A stretch of 34,707 bases of DNA, from NCBI GenBank assembly GCA_030065155.1, contig JASJDI010000039.1, positions 1-34,707 on the forward strand, in the 5' to 3' direction. Of this stretch, positions 1 to 7,691 are shown piece by piece (position 1 is the stretch's first letter; each line of letters opens with the position of its first letter). A model generated the notes under the pieces. That model saw only the letters and a program-made list of their open reading frames with translations, did not search any database and was not told the origin of the DNA. Made by a program: the position numbers and the translations under genes. Origin of the DNA: Xenococcaceae cyanobacterium MO_188.B29. GTDB lineage: Bacteria; Cyanobacteriota; Cyanobacteriia; Cyanobacteriales; Xenococcaceae.

Positions 1-2
1 CA

Positions 3-119
3 GCTTCGGCAAAAGTTCCGACTGTTCGCCTAGAAGCAGGGCTATCTGGGATACGAGTAGCTGTCTCAATAGAGAAGAGTGTCTTACCAGATGCTCAGTC
101 CTCGCGTAAGCAGGGCTGA
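3..119 (+). other. 3' end of an open frame at the window edge, possibly a transposase tail
   Basis: An open frame enters from the left edge and stops at TGA 117-119, giving 38 residues with no start in the window. An imperfect hairpin (CGTAAGC at 105-111 against GCTTCACG at 123-130) overlaps the stop codon. A subterminal hairpin at the 3' end of an ORF is what the right end of an IS200/IS605-type element with a TnpB-like gene would look like, but the peptide carries no recognisable motif. This could equally be non-coding. Confidence 0.2.
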
Positions 120-166
120 GAGGCTTCACGTTTAACCCTATTCCTACTGAAATTAGAGAATCGATT

Positions 167-949
167 TTAATCTTTACTCAATACCCAAATCATAAAAGGG
201 CTAGTTTCCCTTTGAAATTCAGAATAAGAGTAATCTCCATACAAATTCACTACCTGAAAACCATGAGATTGAATGAGTTTTTGAAATTCTTCTTGCTGAT
301 GTAGAAAAAACTGAATATCTACAAAGCTTTTGTGCTTCATTACTCCCTTAGAATCGTATATTTCCCAGAATTGAGTTCCTTTAACTAGAGAATTTTGGCG
401 ATCGCTAGTGCCAGGCTTCGCCCGATCGCATTCTTCTACACTCCATAAAAATAAAGTCCCGTCATCATCAGGAAAAGAATGTTTTCCTCGCAACATTAAC
501 TGCCTGTTAACAGATTTGAGTCTAACTGGGGGATTGTGCAACGTACAAATAAAGTGTCCTGTTTCTGCCAGACAATGCCAAATTCCTTGTAATGCTCGAT
601 GCTGTTCATCCAGATTGATAATTTCAGCAAAAGAGTTAAAAGGAATAACGATCAGATCGAACTGTTCTTGTAGAGTAAGATTGCACATATCTAGCTCATA
701 AACATTAGCAGATAGTTCTTTTGCTGCTAGTTTTTGGCGGAGAATGGCTAGCATCTCGGAAGAATTATCAACACAAGTTAGAGATATCCCAGCTTCTATA
801 AGTGGAATTGACAAGCGACCAGTTCCAGAAGTTAATTCCAGCACGCGAGCGCAATTTTTAGCTTCGTTCACAAAAAATGGTATGTCAATATCTGTCTTGA
901 CGTAAATATCATACCAATGAGCTATTTGAGAATAATCCATTGCAGTCAT
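167..949 (-). CDS. Class I SAM-dependent methyltransferase
   Basis: A 260-residue soluble protein. Residues about 36-54 hold the Rossmann glycine-rich motif I (LELTSGTGRLSIPLIEAG), followed by an acidic residue ending the second strand (CVDNS) and a motif IV-like LIVIPFNSF. This is the usual SAM-binding fold; the substrate cannot be told. The first ATG at 949 is favoured over an in-frame ATG three codons later because AAGGAG lies about 9 bases upstream. The C-terminal half contains a strand-rich insert seen in many small-molecule methyltransferases of this group. The upstream gap of about 200 bases holds a truncated repeat copy (991-1104), so its promoter is close to or within repeat DNA. Confidence 0.8.
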   Translation of the reverse strand: MTAMDYSQIAHWYDIYVKTDIDIPFFVNEAKNCARVLELTSGTGRLSIPLIEAGISLTCVDNSSEMLAILRQKLAAKELSANVYELDMCNLTLQEQFDLIVIPFNSFAEIINLDEQHRALQGIWHCLAETGHFICTLHNPPVRLKSVNRQLMLRGKHSFPDDDGTLFLWSVEECDRAKPGTSDRQNSLVKGTQFWEIYDSKGVMKHKSFVDIQFFLHQQEEFQKLIQSHGFQVVNLYGDYSYSEFQRETSPFMIWVLSKD

Positions 950-990
950 AAGAATATACTCCTTAGAAATTTCTCCTTTCTCTCTCCCAT

Positions 991-1104
991 CTCACAAGGG
1001 TAGGTTTTTAAAAAAGAGGCGAGTGTTTACTATAATCTGAACGAAAAAATCAGCATTCCCCCTTGTTCCCCTTATCTCCCTTGTCTTGATTTCAGGCTTA
1101 AGTG
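991..1104 (+). repeat. Truncated copy of the MITE-like repeat found intact at 9941-10137
   Basis: Starting at CTCACAAGGGTAGG, this stretch matches the reverse complement of the right-hand part of the element at 9941-10137 almost base for base for about 75 bp, through the segment ending GAACGAAAAAATCAGCAT. It then continues more loosely through a C-rich tract and a TCTTGATTTCAGGCTTAAGTGT segment matching TCTTGATTTTAAGCTTAAATGT in the other copy. The second terminal inverted repeat and the inner palindrome are missing, so this copy is truncated or degenerate. Confidence 0.75.
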
Positions 1105-1154
1105 TGAGCATCTCCTGTGTCCTCATAATCTTCCTCAACCAGTCAATTTACGAC

Positions 1155-2099
1155 TTATGCCAGAAGTCTACTGAGATAAACTTCCCGATCGATATTGGTA
1201 GGAAGGTATCGCTGATAATTTTTGAGAGCATCTAGAAAAGCAAAAACTGCTGGAGTATGCAGAGCATTTTTGAGAACTGCTGCTTTAATAATTCTTTCTA
1301 GAGGAACTGGCAAAGAATATACTTCTAGTTGTGGGGGAATAGGTTCAGCAGCAAGTCGGGGCAGAATAGCAGCACCCAAGCCTTGTATAGCCATACTGAT
1401 TATGGTTGAGTCCTGTTTCATTTCATAGTCAATTTTTACTGATTCTTCTGAACGCTGCAAATATTCACGAATTTTGATCGAACAGCTATCAATAGCCGAG
1501 ATAATCAAAGGATATTTTGCTAATTGTTTCCAAGTTAGTCGTGTCTGGTTTAATTCTAGGCTACGGGGCAGCAATACCACATATTCATCTCTAAGAATCT
1601 CCCAAGTTTCAAACTCATCAGAACAAGGTAGATGGAGTAAACCAATATCTGCTTGCCCAGAACGCAAGATCCGCTCTTTTTCAATCTGTTCGTCAACTTC
1701 AGTCACACTTACTGTAATTAAAGGAAACCTATGGCGAAATTGAGCAATTAGGGTAGGTAGGATGTGAGTTGCAGCACTACGAAAAGCTACTAATCTAACG
1801 TTTCCTCCTTCTAAACCTTTAGCTCGATTAGCTTCTGTGACCATCTTTTGTAATAAATCTAATATCTCTTTAGCTGGCAAGATTAATTTTTCGCCAACAG
1901 GGGTAAGATATGCCCCATTACGACCTCGATTAAATAAAATTATGCCTAATTGTGCTTCTAAGGTGGCGATCGCATGACTGACTGCTGATTGGGAAATATT
2001 TAGGGACAAAGCAGCTTCACTAAAATTTTGATAATCTGCCACTGCAACTAAAATTCGTAGCTGCGAGATTTTTAGTTTATAGGGATCGATCGCACTCAT
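1155..2099 (-). CDS. LysR family transcriptional regulator
   Basis: 314 residues, normal for LysR-type regulators. The N-terminal winged helix-turn-helix (about residues 12-70) shows the family signature, with FSEAALSLNISQSAVSHAIA and a following LFNRGR wing. The effector-binding domain occupies about 95-300 (VRLVAFRSAATHILP..., QADIGLLHLP). The ligand cannot be predicted. LysR regulators often control a neighbour: candidates are the minus-strand DJ-1/PfpI gene just upstream and the SDR gene beyond it. Cyanobacterial LysR proteins include NtcB, CmpR and RbcR, but nothing here points to one of those. Confidence 0.9.
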   Translation of the reverse strand: MSAIDPYKLKISQLRILVAVADYQNFSEAALSLNISQSAVSHAIATLEAQLGIILFNRGRNGAYLTPVGEKLILPAKEILDLLQKMVTEANRAKGLEGGNVRLVAFRSAATHILPTLIAQFRHRFPLITVSVTEVDEQIEKERILRSGQADIGLLHLPCSDEFETWEILRDEYVVLLPRSLELNQTRLTWKQLAKYPLIISAIDSCSIKIREYLQRSEESVKIDYEMKQDSTIISMAIQGLGAAILPRLAAEPIPPQLEVYSLPVPLERIIKAAVLKNALHTPAVFAFLDALKNYQRYLPTNIDREVYLSRLLA

Positions 2100-2239
2100 A
2101 GTCTAATACCAATTATCAACAGAAATAAGATAGGTTGTTTCTAAAAATCCTCTAAAAATTATTTTGCAGCCAGAAGCGGGATTGGCACGCACTGCGCGAT
2201 CGCTATAGGGATTCCTCTTGGTAAGCTTACGATTTTAGA

Positions 2240-2848
2240 TCAATAAATACTAAGCTTTTGGTTCGGTTGCCAATTGTACTCCATATAAGTTGCGGTTTTC
2301 TGTGCGATCTCTGTTCCCAATAACTTAGCTACTATATACATCGAGCCGTCCAGACCTGCTGATATCCCACCAGTAGTAAGAATTTTACCGCGATCGATAA
2401 AGCGTTTTTGTTCGTTAACTAACGCAGTAGGAACTAGCTGGCGTAACTCATCATAGGCTTCATGATGAGTCGTTATCTCAAGTCCATCAAGCAAACCAGC
2501 CTTGGCAAGAAGACGTGTACCAGTACAAACGGACATTACCAGTTCTGCTTGCTCATAAATACTTTTAATCCAGGTGATTAAGGACTGGTTATTCATTTGG
2601 TTTCGAGTGCCTATGCCTCCAGGTACTACTAAAATATCAGGATGCGGACAGTCTTCAATTCCATAATCAGAAATGACTTTTAATCCATTCACTGCCTTAA
2701 AACTTCCCTTTGCTTCTGCTACTAAGAAAACATTAAACGGTTCGTAATTGTTTAACTCAGAAGTTACCGCAAAAACTTCAAATGGTCCTGCAAAATCAAG
2801 TACCTCTACACCATCAAAAATTAAAATTGCTAAATTACGTTTAATCAT
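2240..2848 (-). CDS. DJ-1/PfpI family protein (class I glutamine amidotransferase-like)
   Basis: 202 residues covering one DJ-1/PfpI domain. The nucleophile elbow is clear: Cys108 in VMSVCTGTRLLAKAGLLDG, with the N-terminal FDGVEVLDFAGPFEVF signature around residues 11-26 and VVPGGIGT near 74-81. The subgroup resembles isonitrile hydratase (InhA) and the sensor half of GATase1-like AraC regulators, but there is no C-terminal AraC DNA-binding domain here. The biochemical role is undetermined; isonitrile hydratase or a glyoxalase/deglycase-like activity are possible. It lies 133 bases downstream of the SDR gene and 140 bases upstream of the LysR gene, all on the minus strand. Confidence 0.85.
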   Translation of the reverse strand: MIKRNLAILIFDGVEVLDFAGPFEVFAVTSELNNYEPFNVFLVAEAKGSFKAVNGLKVISDYGIEDCPHPDILVVPGGIGTRNQMNNQSLITWIKSIYEQAELVMSVCTGTRLLAKAGLLDGLEITTHHEAYDELRQLVPTALVNEQKRFIDRGKILTTGGISAGLDGSMYIVAKLLGTEIAQKTATYMEYNWQPNQKLSIY

Positions 2849-2981
2849 ATAATACTTCCGTTCTATATTGTCAGATTGCTATCAATTGAGAACTAAGTCT
2901 ATATCTTTGGTGTGCGATCAGATTAAAAGGCGATCGAGAAGAAGTAGAGAAGAATTAGATTGATCAAGTATGCTCAAATTT

Positions 2982-3728
2982 CTATCTACCACCTGCAATA
3001 TCTATCAATGAACCTGTGGTGTAGGAAGCCTCATCCGACAATAACCACAAAATTGCTCGTGCAACTTCCATTGCTTGTCCACCACGCTTCATGGGAACAA
3101 ATTCTTTCACACGCTCAACACGATTTGGTTCCCCACCGCTTGCGTGAATATCCGTATAAATAAACCCAGGACGCACAGCATTCACCCGAATACCCTCTTC
3201 GGCGACTTCCTTGGCGAGTCCAATAGTCATTGTATCGATCGCTCCTTTGGAAGCAGCATAGTCTACATATTCTCCAGCAGAACCCAGACGAGAAGCAACA
3301 GAAGAAACATTGACAATAGCTCCTCCTCTACCACCATGTTTGGTAGACATTCGTTTAATCGCTTCACGAGCGCATAAAAAGCTACCGATTATATTTATCG
3401 TAAAAACTCTCTGGAGGCGAGCAAAATCCATATTCTCAACTCGCATTTGTTGCTCTAGAATTCCAGCATTGTTAACTAGGGCGGTCACTTTTCCTAGCTT
3501 TGTGTCTACTGTGTTAAATAAATCGATTACATCAGCCTCAACAGAAATATCAGCAGCTAAGGCGATCGCTTTACCTCCAGCTTGTTGGATAGAATCAACA
3601 ACTCTCTTGGCAGCCTCTTGATTGTGAAGATAGTTGATACAAACGGCATAACCTCGATCGATGGCAAGATAGGCAGTAGCAGCACCAATACCACGACTAC
3701 CACCTGTAATAACCATGACTTTGTTCAT
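2982..3728 (-). CDS. Short-chain dehydrogenase/reductase (classical SDR)
   Basis: 248 residues, the normal length for a classical SDR. The cofactor-binding TGGSRGIG is at residues 8-15, the NNAG motif at 86-89, the catalytic serine at 143 (NVSSVAS) and the YxxxK pair at Tyr157 and Lys161. Asn32-Tyr33-Leu34 after the second strand is compatible with NADP(H) use, as in FabG and glucose-dehydrogenase-like members. The ending SLIDIAGGR is typical. The substrate is unknown. It is the first gene of a minus-strand run, with about 470 bases of gene-poor DNA upstream. Confidence 0.9.
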   Translation of the reverse strand: MNKVMVITGGSRGIGAATAYLAIDRGYAVCINYLHNQEAAKRVVDSIQQAGGKAIALAADISVEADVIDLFNTVDTKLGKVTALVNNAGILEQQMRVENMDFARLQRVFTINIIGSFLCAREAIKRMSTKHGGRGGAIVNVSSVASRLGSAGEYVDYAASKGAIDTMTIGLAKEVAEEGIRVNAVRPGFIYTDIHASGGEPNRVERVKEFVPMKRGGQAMEVARAILWLLSDEASYTTGSLIDIAGGR

Positions 3729-3899
3729 AGCTACTTTCTAATAACTTATTTGTATTATTTTACAAATTAGCTTGGATTGAATGTATGAATCAAATTCATA
3801 CTTGCTATGTATATATTGTTTTGTCTATTAGCAATCCAATCGCTACCGTGTATTTATTGCGATTGAAAACATTCTGAGTGTCAACAGACAAAGGTAAAT

Positions 3900-4022
3900 A
3901 TGAAAATTCTCTTGCAGTCAGAAGCTAATAGTATTAGTGCTAAGCAGTTGAAAAAAAATCAGCAGGAATTAATCAACTTATTTGAGCAAATATCTCGTTT
4001 TTTTACTATTCATAGCTCTTAG
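3900..4022 (+). CDS. Possible 40-residue ORF in an otherwise gene-poor gap
   Basis: The gap from 3729 to 4196 has no convincing gene. The only candidate is this ATG-initiated 40-codon frame, which has AAAGG 6-7 bases upstream and encodes a Lys/Gln-rich amphipathic peptide ending in a short hydrophobic stretch. I recognise no family. Downstream in the same gap is an inverted repeat (AGTGCGA at 4099-4105 against TCGCACT at 4130-4136, 24-base loop). The ORF may be fortuitous. Confidence 0.2.
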   Translation: MKILLQSEANSISAKQLKKNQQELINLFEQISRFFTIHSS

Positions 4023-4196
4023 CTTTTAGCTTGGATAAGAATACATAAACTTGACTATAATTGCTCATATAGCAATCCTCAATCAAGTGAGAGATTATAG
4101 TGCGAACGTCTCGCTCGTGAGTAGAATGCTCGCACTGAAAATACTTTTCTTGAATCAAACAGGATCACTATAGTTATTTTTGAACAGGCTAAATGT

Positions 4197-4739
4197 CTAA
4201 AGACATCGCTTAAGAACAAAAAAGAACGGTTGAGGTGAATCTTTATAATCCATAATTCCTAATACCGTATTGTTGTCTACTTTTCTAAAAGAATCATTAA
4301 TTGGCAAATAATCATAAATCATCGTGGCACTAACTTTTCCCCGATACTCCATCATCCGCAATCTAGCTTGACTTTTCTCGGTTTTCAGTAAAGAATTAAT
4401 CAGCATTAGCAACGGTTTCAAAGAATCATTTTTAGGGAGCGGAAACTTTAAAACCAATTTCATCGCCGTAGGATTAGGTGCAACCTTAAAAACTTGTCCC
4501 TGGCTATCTAAAAATAACAACGGATGAACGTTTTCAGCATCAACAAATTCTTTTCCATACCAGTTAGAACTTTCTAATAAACCATCCATAGAATGATCTG
4601 TATGTAGTCCAGAGCCTTGCCAACGACCAAACATAAAGTCTAAATTCACCGATTCTAGAGCATCAAACATCTGTAAGGCTTTTTCTGTCGTAGTTTGACC
4701 TGTTTCTAGAATCAAGCGATAGTTTTCTGAGGTTTCCAT
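4197..4739 (-). CDS. GXWXG/DUF4334 domain protein
   Basis: 180 residues. The N-terminal part (about 20-80) contains the family hallmark G-x-W-x-G as FGRWQGSG, then the conserved MDGLLESSNWYGKEF and VHPLLF. The C-terminal part (about 110-175) holds the DUF4334 core MMEYRGKVSATMIYDYLPI, then DNTVLGIMDYK and PFFFVLKR. There are no membrane segments or signal peptide. Function is unknown; family members are small and probably lipocalin-like beta proteins (inference). It is probably transcribed alone, with 92 bases to the exonuclease III gene. Confidence 0.85.
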   Translation of the reverse strand: METSENYRLILETGQTTTEKALQMFDALESVNLDFMFGRWQGSGLHTDHSMDGLLESSNWYGKEFVDAENVHPLLFLDSQGQVFKVAPNPTAMKLVLKFPLPKNDSLKPLLMLINSLLKTEKSQARLRMMEYRGKVSATMIYDYLPINDSFRKVDNNTVLGIMDYKDSPQPFFFVLKRCL

Positions 4740-4831
4740 TGTGGGCTAGCCTAAGATTATTGTATTTTAGCTCTTTCTATAGGCTATACATTCCCATATC
4801 AGATATTCTACCTAAGATTTTGGGGAAGAAA

Positions 4832-5620
4832 TTAGGCTATTTCCACGATTACAGGAGCATGATCGCTAGGTTTAACTAGTTTTCTCGGCTCTCGATCGAT
4901 CCAACAATTGTTTGCTTTTTGATAAAGTTCTGATGTTAAATAATGGTGATCTATGCGCCAACCGCGATCGCGTTGAAACCCTGCTGCACGATAATCCCAC
5001 CAACTAAAATGTCCGGTTTCTGAAGTAAATTTCCGAAAAGCATCTTGTAAGCCAATACTTAAGACTTCTTTTAAAGCCTCTCTTTCTGTAGGAGAAGACA
5101 TAATATGTTTTTCTGTGCCTTGAGCATTATAAATATCGCGGTCTTCTAGAGCAATATTAAAGTCTCCACACACGCACATCTGGTATTCTTCTTTTTCTTG
5201 AAATGTTTTGAGATATTCCTTTAATAACTTTAACCACTGCAATTTATACTTATATTTATCATTAGCAATGTCTCCACCATTAGGAACATAAAGATTAACT
5301 AAGCGAATATCTCCTACAACACCAGTAATAACTCGCTTCTGTAAATCAAAATCCTCAGCATGGTCGCCAATAATAGGCGTAAAACCAGCACTAACTTCTG
5401 TTAGAGGGGTAAGACTAAATATAGCTACGCCATTATAAGCTTTTTGCCCTGAAATATACACATGATAGCCTAATTCCTCAAACCGAGTACGGGGAAAATC
5501 TTTGTCAATAACTTTCGTTTCTTGTAAACAAAGAACATCTATATTATTTTGCTGTAACCAATTGGCAACAATATCTTGGCGAGTACGAATCGAGTTAACA
5601 TTCCAAGTTGCTATTTTCAT
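4832..5620 (-). CDS. xth: Exodeoxyribonuclease III (AP endonuclease)
   Basis: 262 residues, full length for bacterial ExoIII of the endonuclease/exonuclease/phosphatase fold. It cleaves at abasic sites and degrades 3' ends in base excision repair. The N-terminal MKIATWNVNSIRTR supplies the metal-binding Asn, LCLQETK the catalytic Glu34, CGDFNIALEDRDIYN the Asp/Asn pair, WWDYRAAGF and RIDHHYLTS the substrate loops, and SDHAPVIVEI the terminal Asp-His catalytic pair. All expected residues are present, so the protein should be active in the cytoplasm. Confidence 0.95.
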   Translation of the reverse strand: MKIATWNVNSIRTRQDIVANWLQQNNIDVLCLQETKVIDKDFPRTRFEELGYHVYISGQKAYNGVAIFSLTPLTEVSAGFTPIIGDHAEDFDLQKRVITGVVGDIRLVNLYVPNGGDIANDKYKYKLQWLKLLKEYLKTFQEKEEYQMCVCGDFNIALEDRDIYNAQGTEKHIMSSPTEREALKEVLSIGLQDAFRKFTSETGHFSWWDYRAAGFQRDRGWRIDHHYLTSELYQKANNCWIDREPRKLVKPSDHAPVIVEIA

Positions 5621-5649
5621 GATTCAGTAAATCGAAAAAAGAATTTAAA

Positions 5650-6075
5650 TTATAGATACTTATTCGCCCAAAGTACAGCAGAAATGCGATCGCGCAATCC
5701 CAATTCTCTGAGAATACGGGTAACATAGTTTCTAACAGTCCCTTCTGTGATGTAGAGTTGCTGAGAAATTTCCTGATTATTTTTGCCTTGAGCGATGAGT
5801 TGAAGCACTTCTAATTCGCGTTTGCTCAATCGGTTGTTATGTTGTAGTTTTGATACCGAAGATTGAGGTGATAGATGGGCAAATACTTTAGGCGCGATGG
5901 TTGGTCGTAGTTGACTATATCCTGAGTGTGCAGAACGAATAGCGGTAATAAGTTGTTCGGCAGGAGTACGTTTGAGCAGATAACCGATCGCACCAGCTTG
6001 TAAAGATTGTCCTATGTATTCATCATCGTCAAACACTGTGAGTACCACAATCCGAATCCAAGGATAGGAATTATG
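5650..6075 (-). pseudogene. C-terminal remnant of a NarL/LuxR-type response regulator
   Basis: The readable frame begins inside a receiver domain (YPWIRIVVLTVFDDDEY), continues with the conserved Lys region (AGAIGYLLKRTP) and ends in a complete LuxR-type HTH (LSKRELEVLQLIAQGKNNQE, then ITEGTVRNYVTRIL). The first half of the receiver, including the acidic pocket and phospho-acceptor Asp, is absent. No normal start exists; a GTG at 6048 could give 132 residues with an intact DNA-binding domain. The frame runs into the kinase remnant (6012-6812) in a different phase, so one deletion removed the kinase ATPase domain and the regulator N-terminus. A constitutive DNA-binding fragment is conceivable but unproven. 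Confidence 0.8.
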
Positions 6076-6812
6076 AATGCTACCAGTTGAACTTGAAGAT
6101 TAGTTAGAGTATGTCCCAAAGAATCATGAATATCGCGGGCAATACGAACACGCTCTAGTTGAGCAGCCAAACCTTCGACTTGTCTTGTTAATTCTTCCGC
6201 TCTTTGACGGCTTCTTTGTTCTGCAAGTAGTGTAGAGCTAAATACAATTACAAAACTGCTTGACATAACATAGCTAGCTATATCGCCCAGAATAAGCTCT
6301 TGTCTGATTTTCGGATTGCTAGTATCAATCTGTCCCCAAAATTGAGGATGTACTTCGGTAATTTTGGGTAGAGACCAAGTAAGAACCATTACATATAGAA
6401 CTCCCACTATAGTAGTAAGTATTACTACAGATTTACGTCTAAACAAAAAACAGCTTTTGGCAATATACAAATAGATAAATAATGACTGATGTATACCAAC
6501 AAAATACACAAGTGCTAAGCAAAGAGCGATTTCTAGAAAAATATAAATTTGCTTAATCCATAATGAATGATGCAAGGGAAATATCCAACTGAGTGCTGCG
6601 ATCGCCACATAGAAAAAACTTAGTTGCCAAAATTGTTCTGCCGTTAAGCTAAAGATATCGTTTGCTGCTAATAAAAAATAGTAAAAAATAAATACAACTA
6701 TTAGTATCCATTCCACATAACGAAACATCTGTTGAACAGATAAAGACAAGACACCAGAGCTTTGCTTGATGGTTTGATAGGTTCGTAATAAAAAGCTAAT
6801 AGCTGGTTTCAT
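6012..6812 (-). pseudogene. N-terminal remnant of a NarL-family (HisKA_3) sensor histidine kinase
   Basis: The N-terminal two thirds are a membrane sensor with about five or six hydrophobic segments, followed by a coiled linker (RSRQRAEELTRQVEGLAAQL). It then enters the dimerisation/phosphotransfer helix RIARDIHDSLGHTLTNLQVQ with its phospho-accepting His. Right after this helix, homology ends and a short out-of-phase tail (FIIPILGFGLWYSQ...) leads to a stop. The HATPase domain is missing. The ATG at 6812 (MKPAISFLL) is the likely start; the frame is open to 6872. With no ATP-binding domain it cannot autophosphorylate. It is transcribed away from 7066, divergent from the repeat at 6897. Confidence 0.8.
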
Positions 6813-6896
6813 ACTAATCGTTGCAATAGAGAATTTGTGCAAGATTGTGAAAGAAAGTAGACGTATTTTCAAGCTATAGTAGTTTGGCTCAATTCA

Positions 6897-6955
6897 CAAT
6901 ATGATCTCGGTCATATATTTCTATGAAATTAATATGACTCTTTGTAGTAGTATCT
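6897..6955 (+). promoter_or_regulatory. Repeat A: 59-bp upstream element with a dyad, matching 9815-9873
   Basis: This segment lies in the divergent gap between the kinase remnant and the DUF3352 fragment. It begins with a perfect 6-bp dyad, ATATGA-N6-TCATAT (6899-6916), followed by GAAATTAATATGA. It matches the segment at 9815-9873 in about 51 of 59 positions without gaps; weaker similarity continues about 20 bases upstream. A dyad placed 150 bases ahead of a gene and conserved in two copies suggests an operator or promoter element. LuxR-type regulators such as the broken one next door bind dyads of this size, but that link is an inference. Confidence 0.5.
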
Positions 6956-7065
6956 CTGCCTAATTTTTCATATTTTTGAAATAGTCACAATTCACTCTGA
7001 ATGCTGGGCATTTTATCCAGATACTTCAACCTGAGCCAATATCCAAATTATTGCTAAATAATTAA

Positions 7066-7674
7066 ATGATCGGGAAAAAAAATAAAATAAGTTATTTTTG
7101 CCTAGCTCTAATTAGTAGTGCAATTGTTCTAATCGATTTTCATTTTCGGTTTCTTGTAGGAAAAAAATTAACTCCAACTGAAGGCTTTCAATTAATACCT
7201 CAAGAAGCTTTAGTAACATTATATATTTCTACAAATTCTCAGAATTGGCAACAGATTAAAACATTAGCACCACCCGAAGCGCGAAGTTTATTGAAACAAG
7301 AACTTAATACTTTTATTAGTCGAACAGCAGTTTTAAAAGAACTTAATTATCAGCAAGATATTCACCCTTGGATTGGAAATATAATGTTAGCTTTTTTACC
7401 TAAAAATAATTTTGAATTCGAGGAAGAACGCGAAAATTATTTATTAATTGTGGGCATTAAAAATAAGCTCGAGTTATTGAATTTTGCTAATAAGCTTGAA
7501 AATGATACTGAGCGACAGCTTGAAAGCAATAATTATAAAAATATTCCCATTGTAAAAATTACCGATCCCAATAATCACTCTCTATTTTTAGCAATCTTAA
7601 AAAATAAGTTGCTGTTATCTCCCGAGCCTCAAATTTTAGAATCAGCTATTGATACTTGGCAAGGCAAAAATTAA
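7066..7674 (+). CDS. DUF3352-like protein, C-terminally truncated
   Basis: 202 residues with an N-terminal membrane anchor (about residues 9-28), then the start of a DUF3352-type domain: LIPQEALVTLYISTNSQNWQ, DIHPWIGNIMLAFLP and the motif-like LLLSPEPQILESAIDTWQG just before the stop. Family members in cyanobacteria are usually more than 500 residues and continue well past this point. Sequence after the stop does not resume the family in any frame, so the 3' part seems lost rather than frameshifted. Function of the family is unknown; the domain is expected outside the cytoplasmic membrane. No Shine-Dalgarno sequence is evident. It may be a pseudogene or a short paralogue. Confidence 0.65.
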   Translation: MIGKKNKISYFCLALISSAIVLIDFHFRFLVGKKLTPTEGFQLIPQEALVTLYISTNSQNWQQIKTLAPPEARSLLKQELNTFISRTAVLKELNYQQDIHPWIGNIMLAFLPKNNFEFEEERENYLLIVGIKNKLELLNFANKLENDTERQLESNNYKNIPIVKITDPNNHSLFLAILKNKLLLSPEPQILESAIDTWQGKN

Positions 7675-7691
7675 TTTTTTCATGAAAATAA

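Noticed and set aside
2160..2225. A G+C-richer stretch with a HIP1-like site between the LysR and DJ-1/PfpI genes, considered as a repeat copy
   Set aside because: No second copy and no convincing inverted repeat were found in the window.
4099..4136. Inverted repeat AGTGCGA...TCGCACT considered as a terminator
   Set aside because: The loop is 24 bases, there is no U-tract, and no gene clearly ends into it.
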